Source: Ga0077523 sp038324085 (GTDB lineage Bacteria; Pseudomonadota; Gammaproteobacteria; Burkholderiales; Ga0077523). From it: a stretch of 64,000 nt of DNA. The translations under genes and the position numbers were made by a program. The notes below the pieces were generated by a model. It was not told the origin of the DNA. It did not search any database and saw only the letters and a program-made list of their open reading frames with translations. The DNA lies in NCBI GenBank assembly GCA_038324085.1, contig JBBQHP010000022.1, forward strand, positions 1 through 64,000, given 5' to 3'. This document shows positions 9,372 to 18,582 of the stretch, piece by piece (position 1 is the first letter of the stretch; each line of letters starts with the position of its first letter).

Positions 9372-12300
9372 CTACCGGACGATTTCCCGCCAGGACATGC
9401 GTCGGCCGGTAGTGGTGTCGACGTTGTTGGGTGGATCGACGCGGCGGGTGATCGTGTCGGAACCGCGCACCAGTCCGACGATGTCGCCGTTGGGCAGGCG
9501 CACCAGCACGACCCGCGACGACAGCCTGCTGCCGAGCGAGCTGCCGGAGTAGGCCGTCGAGGAAGTCGTCACTCGTCCACCGTTCGCGTAGTCGAGGAAC
9601 CAGACCCAGGACGATCCACCCGGAATGCAGGGGTCGGTCTGCGCCGGGATATTGGTGGTGAAGGAGAGCACGCCGCCCGAGAGCACCGGATTGGTGACCG
9701 ACCGCTCGCCGGCGTCGGTGAAGTCCATGTACCAGCCGGCCTTCGTCGCGAGATCGACAGCGTTCGAAGTGACCAGGGCGGTTCCGGCGGCGGCGTCCTT
9801 GGTGATCACCTGGGCTACGAGGTTGGAGCGCAGCGGCGTAATTACCGGGGTGGGTAACGCAGGTACGGACAGATCGTCGCGAATGCCGTAGAAGCTCATC
9901 TTGCGCGTGGCATAGACGTTCGCTCCCGTGACGCCAGGGACGTCCGTGTCGCCCAGGTACTGGCCGGCGCCGACGTAGATCATCCGCTTGCGGTTGACGA
10001 GGCCCAGTTCGGGCTCCGTCGTGATCGGCTGGATGTTGCCGGAGCCATCGACCAGGGTGGTCAGGCGCGTGACCGCCCATGACGCGGTGGTGGTGCCCGA
10101 CATATCGAAGCGCCAGAGATTGCCGAGCAGGTCACCGCCGTACACGGCTTCCACGAGAGCGTCGACATCCGGCCGTTCGACGAACGCCGACAAGTGGGCC
10201 AACCCGCTCGGGGTGGTCGTGGAGCCGATCCCGGTCGACAGCGACCGGATGATCGCACCGGTCCGCGCGTTCAGTATCCAGATGCGACCCACGCCGTCAC
10301 CGCCGCTCGACCCGGAGCCGGTGCCGTTGTTGTAGCCCGAAGACACCACCACCACCCAGCCCGCGGCGCGGGTCTTGACGATCACGGGACGGCCGAAGGT
10401 GTAACCGACGTTCTGCCGATCGGTGGACGGGGTCGAGGCATTGGGGAATTCCCAGAGCGCTCGGCTCGTCATCGTCGATTCCGCGGAGGGCGAGGCGTTG
10501 CTGATATCCAGCGCGTAATAGCCGAAGCCGCCCTTGCGCAGGCTGCCCACGAGGATCGTGCGCCAGTCGCTGGTCCAAGACGTCGGCACCGGGTCCGTGT
10601 ACGCCAGATCGACGTCGTTGAAAGCGGGTGTGCCGTCCACCGAGTATTTGTGGGTGAACGAATTGCGGTCGGAAAGATTGCGCAGGTTGGGATACACGAA
10701 CGTCGGGATGTAGGCCCAGTTCTCGGCACCGGAGATGCCGTCGAAGGCGTGCAGCATGCCGTCATTGGCACCCTGGTAGACGACCGTGCTGCGCGTGGCG
10801 TTGGCGACCTTGAAGGTCGAGTAGTCCTGGTCGAAATAGCGCAGCAGTGGCGGACCGACCACGATCGGCTCCGCATTGATGATGCTGCCCAGCACCGAGA
10901 TGTTGTTCGGGATCACATTGTTCACGTAGCTCGGCGGTGAGGTGCTCTGATCAGGACGCGGCCCGCGGGAGCGGAATTTCTGCACCTCCTTGGTGCGGTC
11001 GCCGCGGAGGAAATTGAGGATGTCCGGATCGTTGTTGAGACTGGTGCGCTGCGTGGTCGTGAGGCTGGACCACTGGAACTGCTGACCATTGGTGCCGTCG
11101 TAGGTGATGATGGTGCGTTTGCGCGTATCGCCGGGACCAGTCTCGGTGTTCGCGAGCTGCCGCTGCGGCGAGGGGTTCCATTGCGGCACGGTGCTCTGCA
11201 GCCCGGTGGTCAGGTCGATCGCGTACTTGTTGATGTCCCCCGACCACGATCCGGAGTTGTAGGCCGACGCGTAGGCGAAGTTGTCGCCCGGAGTCAGGTT
11301 CGGGTTGGCCACCGACACGGCCGCACCTGCGCCGCCTTTGGCGCCCACGTTGTTGACGATATCGACCACGCCACCACGAGCCTGTTCCGGCGAACTGGCC
11401 GAGAGCATCGCGCCGCGGCTGTTGATCGTCGCGTGCCAGAGTTCGTCGACCGCGGTCGGGCTGCGCACCTTCGTCGTCGGATTGCCGTTGGCGTTCCAAT
11501 CCGGGGGATAGGTGTAGGGATCGGTGTTGGTATTGACGAGCGCGGTCGAGTCGGTGCGGTTGAAGATGAAGCCCTGGACCCCGAGTCCCAGCGCGTAGGT
11601 GCTCATGTGCAGATAGTCTTGGCGGTCGGCATCCGTGCCGGTGTCGTTGAGGTCGAGCGGCACCTGACGCACTGTGAGATCCGGCCGCAGGTTGTTCGAG
11701 TAGTAGTACATCGCGACGTCGCCGAGCGTGTTCGACCAGGAGTCCGGGAACGGCGCAGCCGGCGTGACCGATGCCGTCGGGGGCGCTGCGGTCGGCGCGG
11801 GAATCAAGCCGGGTGGCGTTTCGGTCGCGAGACGCAGATTGGGATCCGTCGCGTTGTAGGGGATGTTGAAACGGATCGACGAGTCGCTGTCCACGTTGCC
11901 GCGCGAAGTCGCGGGCAGCTCGTCGTTGGCGAAACCGTCGGTGATGACGAACGCGCCGTTGTACTGGCATGCGGCATTGATCGGCGCGGACGCGCCGGTG
12001 CGTTGATATTGCTTGCCGGCATATTCGAGCGAAGGCCGCGTCGGCGTGCCGCCGTCGCCCTTGGTCCGGTAGAGGTCATACAGCAGGCGCTTGGCATTCG
12101 TGGTGTCCGACGTGCTGCTGAAGTCGTACATGGTCACGTTCGTGCGATTGTTGAACGGGAACTGCCCGACGCGGATGCCGGTGACCTGGTCGAAGGCAAT
12201 GCCGGTGGCCGCGTTCAGGTAGAGGTGGCGCTTGCGGTAGTAAGCGAACCAGTTGGCGAAATTGCGCATCTCTTCGGCATACGTGCAGGTCGAGGTGCCG

Positions 12301-13406
12301 GCGCAGTCGGTGCGCGTGCTGGCCTTGGCATAGCTGGCGACCGACGACTTGATCTCGACGCGGCGCAGCCGCGTGGGGGTCGTTGCCGTCGGCAGGATCG
12401 GTCCCCACGATTCATCGGAAGCCAGCGCGCCGGAGCCGGTCGACGCAACCCATACCGTGGCCGGCCAGTAGGGAAGCTGCACGTCGAGGTGGTTGCTGGC
12501 GATCGTGAGGTTGGCGACGGCGGCGCCGAACGCGCTCCCGAAAATGCAGTTCTCGGCAACGTTGCGGTAACACTGGTCGGCGGTCGTGGCAGCCGACCAG
12601 GCCGAGCAGGTGCCATTGCCGGTCGAGGTGCAGGAGCGGTAGATCGCGTCGGTCGGCAGGACCATTCCCGGATACATCCGGAAGGTCTTGTCGGTGGCAT
12701 TGCTGCTCATGGTGGCCGTGAGGTCCATCGTCGTGCCGGTGTACATCGGATGACTGCGCACCGCGTTCCACTTGTAGCCGGTGCCGTCGTCGTAGGTGCC
12801 CGGGCTTACCGACGCGCCGGAGCCTGTGTTGTAAGGACGCCACGGGTCATACGTGATGGCCGGGTTGTAGTACTGGGCATTGAACAGCGGGCTGCGGAAC
12901 CATGCGAATTCGCGTGTCGGCGGGAGGGCGAAGTGGTCATTGGAGCCGTCGGCGTAGGAGCGCGTGTCGCAGCCGCTGCCGCAGGCCCCGTTGGGGAACA
13001 GGTAGATAAACTTCTTCCAGGTGCCGTTCGCATCTCCGACCACGTTGAAGTTCCAGTCGTTCACGGTGATCTGCGGAACGCCGGCGGTGATGGCCGGATC
13101 GGCGCAGGTGTTGGCCTGGTCGTCCGCGTAGCCACAACCCACGAAGCTGTTGATCTTGGTGTTCCACCATGCCGCGCCATCGTTGGTGGAGAAACCCCGA
13201 ACCGGTGAGAATTCGCCGTCCATGGAGCCGGAGTCATCGACGGCCATGATGAGATTGGGCATGGCGCGGTTGCGCGTGGCCATGGGTACGTCGGCGATGT
13301 CGGTGGCGGCGGCGTTCGCCAATGGCAACGCCATTTCCGCCCAGACCAGCGCCGAGCACATGATGCAGGCGATGGCACGTTGGATCGTCGAATGTCGGCT
13401 ATTCAT
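9372..13406 (-). CDS. pilY1: Type IV pilus tip protein PilY1
   Basis: This is a large secreted protein of 1344 residues that caps type IV pili and supports pilus biogenesis, adhesion and surface sensing. A signal peptide covers about the first 33 residues (ending ALPLANAAA). A von Willebrand A-like region follows, with the MIDAS-type motif AVDDSGSMD near residue 55. The C-terminal third, from about residue 800, contains the PilY1 beta-propeller signature (VYQGANDGMLHAFD). The start at 13406 has AAGGAG upstream. It is the last gene of the minus-strand pilin operon. I saw no clear EF-hand-like calcium loop of the kind known in Pseudomonas PilY1. The central region is rich in Thr, Asn and Ser. 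Confidence 0.93.
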   Translation of the reverse strand: MNSRHSTIQRAIACIMCSALVWAEMALPLANAAATDIADVPMATRNRAMPNLIMAVDDSGSMDGEFSPVRGFSTNDGAAWWNTKINSFVGCGYADDQANTCADPAITAGVPQITVNDWNFNVVGDANGTWKKFIYLFPNGACGSGCDTRSYADGSNDHFALPPTREFAWFRSPLFNAQYYNPAITYDPWRPYNTGSGASVSPGTYDDGTGYKWNAVRSHPMYTGTTMDLTATMSSNATDKTFRMYPGMVLPTDAIYRSCTSTGNGTCSAWSAATTADQCYRNVAENCIFGSAFGAAVANLTIASNHLDVQLPYWPATVWVASTGSGALASDESWGPILPTATTPTRLRRVEIKSSVASYAKASTRTDCAGTSTCTYAEEMRNFANWFAYYRKRHLYLNAATGIAFDQVTGIRVGQFPFNNRTNVTMYDFSSTSDTTNAKRLLYDLYRTKGDGGTPTRPSLEYAGKQYQRTGASAPINAACQYNGAFVITDGFANDELPATSRGNVDSDSSIRFNIPYNATDPNLRLATETPPGLIPAPTAAPPTASVTPAAPFPDSWSNTLGDVAMYYYSNNLRPDLTVRQVPLDLNDTGTDADRQDYLHMSTYALGLGVQGFIFNRTDSTALVNTNTDPYTYPPDWNANGNPTTKVRSPTAVDELWHATINSRGAMLSASSPEQARGGVVDIVNNVGAKGGAGAAVSVANPNLTPGDNFAYASAYNSGSWSGDINKYAIDLTTGLQSTVPQWNPSPQRQLANTETGPGDTRKRTIITYDGTNGQQFQWSSLTTTQRTSLNNDPDILNFLRGDRTKEVQKFRSRGPRPDQSTSPPSYVNNVIPNNISVLGSIINAEPIVVGPPLLRYFDQDYSTFKVANATRSTVVYQGANDGMLHAFDGISGAENWAYIPTFVYPNLRNLSDRNSFTHKYSVDGTPAFNDVDLAYTDPVPTSWTSDWRTILVGSLRKGGFGYYALDISNASPSAESTMTSRALWEFPNASTPSTDRQNVGYTFGRPVIVKTRAAGWVVVVSSGYNNGTGSGSSGGDGVGRIWILNARTGAIIRSLSTGIGSTTTPSGLAHLSAFVERPDVDALVEAVYGGDLLGNLWRFDMSGTTTASWAVTRLTTLVDGSGNIQPITTEPELGLVNRKRMIYVGAGQYLGDTDVPGVTGANVYATRKMSFYGIRDDLSVPALPTPVITPLRSNLVAQVITKDAAAGTALVTSNAVDLATKAGWYMDFTDAGERSVTNPVLSGGVLSFTTNIPAQTDPCIPGGSSWVWFLDYANGGRVTTSSTAYSGSSLGSRLSSRVVLVRLPNGDIVGLVRGSDTITRRVDPPNNVDTTTGRRMSWREIVR

Positions 13407-13479
13407 GGGACAACTCCTTGCACAGACAGGTGCCGTCGGAGAACGGCGGGTCGGGCGGGCATCGGGGAATGGGCGGCGG

Positions 13480-14082
13480 TCATCGGGCGAGGACCGCTTG
13501 CGCCATCGCGACCGTGTTGCGTGGACCTTCCACGCGAACGGTTACGCGGTACGCAGTCGTAAAGTTGGTATTGGTGGGTTGGAGGCCCGGCTTCTGGCTG
13601 CTGTTCGGGCGCCCCGGCACCGTGGAGCAATTGGCGATGATCAGGTCGGCGGTGGCCGTCGAGCCATTGCACATGCGCTCCGCGACCCAGCGAACCACGT
13701 TGCCTTCGGCCAGGGTGGTGCCGGCAACGGATGACCACGTGACATCGGGCAGGCCGTCGGGAACGCCGTCCGGACCGGTGGTATCGAGGATCTGGGTGTA
13801 GTACTTGTTCGCCACGGCGGTCTCGGGTGCGGTCGCATAGCCACCGGCGCCCGTCACGGAATTGAAGGCATCCTCCACACCGGTGTCCACGGCCTGCACT
13901 GCGGCGGCGCGGAATGCCATGTTTCCCGCGATCACGTTGCCGGTGTCCGTGGAGCGGACCAGGGCCAGGCCGGCGAGCGACAGGGCGACCAGGATGATGA
14001 GCGAGATCACCAGAACCACGCCGCGCTCGCGCCGGGGTCCGAGCTCGATGCGGGATTCGCGTTGAAGATCGAGAGTCATCAT
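13480..14082 (-). CDS. pilX: Minor pilin assembly protein PilX
   Basis: This 200-residue protein begins MMTLDLQRESRIE. The PilX-type N-terminus follows, with ERGVVLVISLIILVALSLAG, a single hydrophobic helix. PilX proteins join the minor-pilin priming complex with PilV, PilW and FimU/FimT and recruit PilY1. The start could be 14082 or 14079, because two ATG codons are adjacent. It lies 8 nt after the pilW stop and 73 nt before pilY1. Like many PilX homologues it lacks a strict G/FTLIE prepilin motif. Confidence 0.85.
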   Translation of the reverse strand: MMTLDLQRESRIELGPRRERGVVLVISLIILVALSLAGLALVRSTDTGNVIAGNMAFRAAAVQAVDTGVEDAFNSVTGAGGYATAPETAVANKYYTQILDTTGPDGVPDGLPDVTWSSVAGTTLAEGNVVRWVAERMCNGSTATADLIIANCSTVPGRPNSSQKPGLQPTNTNFTTAYRVTVRVEGPRNTVAMAQAVLAR

Positions 14083-14090
14083 CAGGGGCC

Positions 14091-15257
14091 TCAGAAGGTC
14101 TGCCACATCACGTTGCGCAGCGGCACGATGGTTTCGTAGACGCGATACCGGTATTGCTGCCAGTTCGGGTCGGCGGAAAGGTCGATCGCCGGCGCTGCGG
14201 TCGTGCCCGCGTCGTTCCAGGCGCAGGGACCGTTGTTGACCGTGCCCGTCGGCGTCGTGCAGGTTCCCGAAACGTTGGTCCGTTCGCTCTGCGAGCTGCG
14301 GGCGACCACGGCGACGCGAATGGCCTTGACGCGGCCGATGTCTGCGATCGAGATGCTCGCCGGCGCCCAGCTCCCGGTGGGGTTGACCCAGTCGTTGATC
14401 TCCTGCGTGGTGGCGGTCGCCGATACGCCGTATTGAACCTGCAGGTTGACGATTCCGGTCGCGATGCTGAGGGGCGCGGCCGCCGTCGTCGTCAGGTCGA
14501 GCACCTGCAATTCGCCCTCGCGCGTCGTCGCGTTCATGGAGATCGAGTACTGGTTCCGGGCGAATCCGCCCATGTTCACCACGACCGACGGCTCGGAAGG
14601 CGAATTGCCGTAGCCGACGTAGGGCGCGGTCGGGAACAGATTCGTGGCCGAAGGCGGATTCGCGGGCGTGGTGCCGCCCGAGGCGGTGGCGAGCGCGGCC
14701 GACAGACCATCGGGTGCCAGCGTGCTCGCGCTCACCTGAAGCCGCGAGCATGGCTGGGCGCGCAAGGGATTCGCGACGAGGATGTAGTTGCCGGGACTGA
14801 ATCCGGCGTTACGCGTTGCGTTGTTGATCTGCAGGGTCAGGTTCGAGGTGGCGGTGTTGACCAGCAGCTGTGCAGGCATCGCTCCGAATGCAGAAGTGCT
14901 GTAGCTGGTCAGGATGGTGTCCGATCCCGAGCCCCCATCGGTCGCCGCGATCGGCATGAGGGGAACCTGGCTGACCGCGCTGCCATTCCACTGGTTCATC
15001 TGGTTACAGATGAGCTGGTTGGCGTAGAACAGGCCATATCCGGACAAGCGAATGTCGCGTTCGATGGAAGCCAGCGCAAGCAGACCGGATTCCTGGGCGT
15101 CCGTGGAGGTCGTCGTGGTGCGCTTCTGGGCCTCGAAGGTGTCGAAGGACTGGAAGATCACCAGCATGCCGATCAGGCCGATGACCATGGCGACCATGAT
15201 CTCCACCAGGCTGAAACCGCGTGGCACGGCTGGTCGTCGATGCGGGATGGGAGTCAT
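14091..15257 (-). CDS. pilW: Minor pilin assembly protein PilW
   Basis: This 388-residue prepilin-like protein has the cleavage motif RGFSLVEIMVAM around residues 13-24. The conserved Glu5 of the mature protein and a hydrophobic helix follow (MVIGLIGMLVIFQSF). PilW is the bulky member of the minor-pilin complex that starts pilus assembly. It lies 15 nt after the pilV stop. The C-terminal half contains many Thr/Ala-rich strands typical of the family. Confidence 0.88.
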   Translation of the reverse strand: MTPIPHRRPAVPRGFSLVEIMVAMVIGLIGMLVIFQSFDTFEAQKRTTTTSTDAQESGLLALASIERDIRLSGYGLFYANQLICNQMNQWNGSAVSQVPLMPIAATDGGSGSDTILTSYSTSAFGAMPAQLLVNTATSNLTLQINNATRNAGFSPGNYILVANPLRAQPCSRLQVSASTLAPDGLSAALATASGGTTPANPPSATNLFPTAPYVGYGNSPSEPSVVVNMGGFARNQYSISMNATTREGELQVLDLTTTAAAPLSIATGIVNLQVQYGVSATATTQEINDWVNPTGSWAPASISIADIGRVKAIRVAVVARSSQSERTNVSGTCTTPTGTVNNGPCAWNDAGTTAAPAIDLSADPNWQQYRYRVYETIVPLRNVMWQTF

Positions 15258-15272
15258 CTCTGGTGCGCCCGA

Positions 15273-15767
15273 TCAGAAGTTGAGGATGGTCTGCACGTCG
15301 TAGTTGTGTTGTCCGGTCGGCGACACCCAGCAGATGCGGATGAACACGGTGCGGGTGTTGTTCACCACGGGGCCTATCACGACCTGCTGATTGTTGGGGG
15401 TGGCGCCGGGCAGCAGCAGCGGTTTGTTCGCGTCGGCCGACGCGGTGGTGGGGGTGAAGCTGGTCATCCAGCGGCCGACGTTGGTCGTGGTGCCGGCCGA
15501 GGTTCCGGTCGGGGAGCAGACGGTGGTGCCGCCCGGCCGGTGGGCGTAGGTCGCCAGGTTGGCACGATCGGCCCACATGCGCCCGATCAGCTGATTCGCG
15601 AGATAGCTCGCATCGGAGCGATATTTGGCCTCCGAGCTGTTGCGGATCGATTGCGCCTGCAGGCCGATGATCGCGAGTATTCCCAGGGAAAAGATCAGGA
15701 TCGCGATCAGCGCCTCGAGCAGCATTGCGCCGGATTGGGCGTGACGATGACGTGCCAGGGATTTCAT
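15273..15767 (-). CDS. pilV: Minor pilin PilV
   Basis: This 164-residue prepilin has the motif SGAMLLEALIAILIFSLG, with Glu five residues after the predicted cleavage glycine, and a following hydrophobic helix. The sequence after the helix (IGLQAQSIRNSSEAKYRSDA) matches PilV proteins, which belong to the pilus-priming subcomplex. It is the third gene of the operon, 22 nt after fimT. No strong Shine-Dalgarno sequence is visible, so coupling to upstream translation is likely. Confidence 0.85.
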   Translation of the reverse strand: MKSLARHRHAQSGAMLLEALIAILIFSLGILAIIGLQAQSIRNSSEAKYRSDASYLANQLIGRMWADRANLATYAHRPGGTTVCSPTGTSAGTTTNVGRWMTSFTPTTASADANKPLLLPGATPNNQQVVIGPVVNNTRTVFIRICWVSPTGQHNYDVQTILNF

Positions 15768-15789
15768 GGGGAGACGTAGCCTCGGGTCG

Positions 15790-16338
15790 CTAACAGGACT
15801 GCGTGTCGGTATTGGGGAGTGCCGGGTCGCACATGCGGATCTGCCCGCCGGTGCGCACCACCACGCGCAGGCAACGCACCGGCCCGGTGGCCACGCAGGC
15901 CCCGCCGGCAGGGTTGCTGACGTCGAAAGTGACCGTGCTGCGCACCGGACAGACCCCCGCGGCCGCCACGACCTGCTGGCCGGTGCCGTTGAAGCACACC
16001 GTGGTACCGCTCGCCGTCACCAGCGCATTCGACGTCTCCGTGGCGGAGCGGCTCTGGACCGCGGCCAGCGCGGACAGGTCATTCACGTTCAACGTGCTGA
16101 TCGTCCAGGCCGCTCCGTTGACACTGTCCACGGTGAAGGCGACCGGACCGTTCACCCGCACCGCCTCCGCGCGCGCAAGTTGCAGCCCCTCGTTCAGCGA
16201 TTCGGTCGCGGTGCGCACCTGACTGTTCTGGAGCCAGTCCTTGAACGAAGGTATCGCCACGGCAGCCAGGACGCCGAAGATCACCAGGCCGATGGCCAGT
16301 TCGATGATCGTCACGCCATATTGGCTCTTTCGCATCAT
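15790..16338 (-). CDS. fimT: GspH/FimT-family minor pilin
   Basis: This 182-residue prepilin begins MMRKSQYGVTIIELAIGLV. It has the GVTIIEL processing motif and then the GspH/FimT-type SFKDWLQNSQVRTATESLNE region. It probably corresponds to FimT or FimU of the minor-pilin complex. FimT-type proteins in some naturally competent bacteria bind DNA, but that is not tested here. The start ATG at 16338 overlaps the pilE stop by one base (TGATG), which indicates re-initiation. A second ATG follows immediately. Six cysteines in the C-terminal half suggest disulfides. Confidence 0.82.
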   Translation of the reverse strand: MMRKSQYGVTIIELAIGLVIFGVLAAVAIPSFKDWLQNSQVRTATESLNEGLQLARAEAVRVNGPVAFTVDSVNGAAWTISTLNVNDLSALAAVQSRSATETSNALVTASGTTVCFNGTGQQVVAAAGVCPVRSTVTFDVSNPAGGACVATGPVRCLRVVVRTGGQIRMCDPALPNTDTQSC

Positions 16339-16790
16339 CAGCACCCGCCGCCTTTCTTGGTCGCCCAGCAATTGTTCGTCGCCGGCAGTGACCAGCCGCT
16401 AGGCACGGCGACGGTGCTGCGCGCGTTCGCTTCGGTGATCCGGTACTGGAAGCCTCCGGTGCCCGTGGCTGCGATCCCGGTCGCGTCCAGGTTGTAGGTC
16501 TGCCCGGCGGTGGCTCCGGCGGCGCAGGCGAACGTGAAATAGTTCGTTGCGGTCGGCATTGTGAAGGCGGGGAGGGTGGCGCCGCCGCCGCAGGCCGGCG
16601 GATAGGATTTGTTGTCCTGGTAGTACTGCTCGAGGCGCACGCGGGTGCCCGACAGCATCGACTGCGCGTCCGTGAGCTTGCCGCGTGTGACGTAGTCGCG
16701 ATATGCCGGCACCGCGATGGCACCCAGGACACCGATGATGGCAACGGTGATCAGCAGCTCGATCAACGTGACGCCGCGTTGTTTTTGCAT
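16338..16790 (-). CDS. pilE: PilE-like type IV pilin
   Basis: This 150-residue type IV prepilin has a short basic leader and the classical motif RGVTLIELLITVAIIGVLG, then AVPAYRDYVTRGKLTDAQ. That is the PilE-type minor or major pilin pattern. Cysteines in the C-terminal part (near CGGG, FACAAG, NNCW, GGGC) fit a disulfide-bonded D-region. The start at 16790 has GGGGAG upstream. It is the first gene of the operon, whereas in Pseudomonas pilE comes last after pilY1. It could be a minor pilin (PilE) or a pilin-like subunit of another subset. Confidence 0.85.
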   Translation of the reverse strand: MQKQRGVTLIELLITVAIIGVLGAIAVPAYRDYVTRGKLTDAQSMLSGTRVRLEQYYQDNKSYPPACGGGATLPAFTMPTATNYFTFACAAGATAGQTYNLDATGIAATGTGGFQYRITEANARSTVAVPSGWSLPATNNCWATKKGGGC

Positions 16791-17264
16791 TTTCAAAGCT
16801 CCCCGTTCAAGTTGGATCGCATGGTAGTTAGCCCTTTGCGGTGCCGGCAAATCGACCCGATGAGTGGTTGGAACCACGGAACGACCGGCATTTTCCTGCC
16901 GCCAACCCTTTGTAATTGCGAGGCAAGATTCACACCGTAGCGTCGATTCCCGGCCTCCGCGACGACGCGGACTGCCGTTGCAGGTGGTTTGGAGAGACGA
17001 ACGGTCGATCTGCCGGCACGAACGGCGGCTGCGCCCAGGTTCCCCGACGAAGACGCGGTCCGGACCAGGCAACCGCCGCAGTCAGGCGCCCCGGCAAGGT
17101 GGCTGCCAGGGGACGCGAGCCGACGCGGTGTGTCACCTCTGGACGCAATAGTGCGCGGGAACGGGAACCGCAAGGTGGAACCGGCGTCCCGGGGCGATTT
17201 GCCGCCGGTTCGGCACCGCGTCTGCGGTTAGACACGGTCCAATCCTTAACTTAAACTCAATCCC
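16791..17264. other. Intergenic region between pilE and the Fur-family gene
   Basis: This 474-bp region between divergent genes must hold the promoters for the pilin operon and the regulator. I see no convincing gene. A GG-N9-GC arrangement at 16888-16900 (minus strand) resembles a sigma-54 site but its spacing is one base short. No terminator or repeat stands out. Confidence 0.5.
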
Positions 17265-17687
17265 GTGACCAACGCCGACTATTCGCGCTCCAATCTCGCC
17301 GCGGTGCTGCGGGCCCACGGCATCAATCCGACGCACCAACGCATCGAGATTGCGCACGCGCTGTTCTCCAAGATGGCGCACCTGTCGGCCGATCGCGTGC
17401 TCGCCATCGTCAATGAGCGGCACGAGGAAACGTCGAAGGCTACGGTCTACAACACGCTCAAGCTGTTCGTGGAATGCGGTCTGGTGCGCGAGGTGATCGT
17501 CGATCCCAGCAAGGTGTTCTTCGACCCTAACATGACCCCGCATCACCACTTCTACGACGTCGAAACCGGCGAAATCACGGATATCGAAGCTGACGGCGTC
17601 ACCATCAGCGGACTGCCCGATCTGCCGCAGGGCAAGGTGGCCGCCGGCATGGATGTGATCATCCGGGTGCGACGGGCGACGTCGTAG
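17265..17687 (+). CDS. Fur-family transcriptional regulator (PerR/Irr-like)
   Basis: This 140-residue winged-helix metalloregulator starts at GTG 17265. The DNA-binding domain contains THQRIEIAHAL and SKATVYNTLKLF. The metal-sensing HHHFYD cluster lies at about residues 91-96. The CxxC structural zinc pairs of Fur are absent and only one cysteine occurs (VECGLV). That points to the PerR/Irr branch, sensing peroxide, iron or haem, rather than to Fur itself. It is divergent from the pilin operon and convergent with paaG. No target operator was identified. Confidence 0.85.
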   Translation: MTNADYSRSNLAAVLRAHGINPTHQRIEIAHALFSKMAHLSADRVLAIVNERHEETSKATVYNTLKLFVECGLVREVIVDPSKVFFDPNMTPHHHFYDVETGEITDIEADGVTISGLPDLPQGKVAAGMDVIIRVRRATS

Positions 17688-17693
17688 GCACGG

Positions 17694-18485
17694 TCAGCGC
17701 CCGATAAACCGGGTTGCGCGCTTGTCCAGGAAGGCGCTGATGCCCTCACGGAAGTCCTCGCTCTTTCCGGCTTCGCGCTGTAGCTGGGCTTCGAGTCCGA
17801 GCTGGCTGTCGAAGTCGCTGTCTGCAGCCGCATACAGCGCCTGCTTCGTCAGCGCGTAGGCCAGGGTTGGTCCGGTTGCGAGCCTGAGAGCCAGCGCGCG
17901 CGTCTCGATCATGAGTTTGTCGTCGTCGACGCATTTCCAGATCAGACCCCATTGTTCGGCTTTCTCGGCCGGCAGTGGTTCCGCCAGCATGGCGAGGCCC
18001 ATCGCGCGCGCCATTCCGACCCGATGCGGCAGGCTGTAGGTGCCGCCGGCATCCGGGATCAGGCCGATCTTCGCGAACGCCTGGAGGAATGTCGCGGAAC
18101 GCGCGGCGATGACGATGTCGCAGACCAGCGCCACGTTGGCCGCCGCACCGGCGGCCACCCCGTTGACCGCGGCAATCACCGGCATCGGCAGCGCGCGCAG
18201 CCGGCGCAGCATGACGTTGTAGTTGCGTTCGAGGGTCGTGCCCACGTCGAGATCCCGTTGCCCCCCGCTCATCGTGTTTTCCGCGAGGTCCTGGCCCGCC
18301 GAGAATGCGCGACCGGCGCCCGTGATGACGAGCGCTCGTGCCGCACCCCGTTTTTCCACCGCGTCGAGCGCGCCCCGAAGTTCTTCGTGCATGCGCTCGG
18401 TGAAGCTGTTGAGCCGATGCGGTCGGTTCAGGGTGATCGTTGCGACGTCGTCGACGATCTCAAATAGAATCGTGTTGTCGGTCAT
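17694..18485 (-). CDS. paaG: Crotonase-fold enzyme, PaaG-like isomerase
   Basis: This 263-residue crotonase-superfamily protein closely resembles PaaG, the isomerase that turns ring-1,2-epoxyphenylacetyl-CoA into oxepin-CoA in aerobic phenylacetate breakdown. Signature stretches are FSAGQDL, PVIAAVNGVAAGAAANVAL, QAFAKIGLIPDAGGTYSLP and EQWGLIWKCVDD. The acidic residue in the IPDAGGT loop matches PaaG's Asp. No other paa genes lie nearby, so the substrate could also be another enoyl-CoA. It is divergent from the next enoyl-CoA hydratase gene across 97 bp. Confidence 0.78.
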   Translation of the reverse strand: MTDNTILFEIVDDVATITLNRPHRLNSFTERMHEELRGALDAVEKRGAARALVITGAGRAFSAGQDLAENTMSGGQRDLDVGTTLERNYNVMLRRLRALPMPVIAAVNGVAAGAAANVALVCDIVIAARSATFLQAFAKIGLIPDAGGTYSLPHRVGMARAMGLAMLAEPLPAEKAEQWGLIWKCVDDDKLMIETRALALRLATGPTLAYALTKQALYAAADSDFDSQLGLEAQLQREAGKSEDFREGISAFLDKRATRFIGR

Positions 18486-18582
18486 CCCGGGCGTCCTCCG
18501 CTTGAAGCCGGGTCATCGGCTCCGTCATTTTTTTCGATCCACACATTATCCCATTGGCGCGCGTGCAAGGAATCGAAACATC

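Noticed and set aside
11181..13208. A 675-codon plus-strand frame inside pilY1
   Set aside because: It is a shadow of pilY1 with no motifs. The minus-strand reading has a signal peptide, a VWA domain and a propeller signature.
16888..16900. Sigma-54-like promoter upstream of pilE (GG-N9-GC)
   Set aside because: The distance between the GG and GC elements is one base too short and flanking consensus bases are missing.
18223..18582. A longer start for the enoyl-CoA hydratase at 18223
   Set aside because: The extra 120 residues are antisense to paaG and serine/arginine-rich. ATG 18583 gives the normal crotonase N-terminus.
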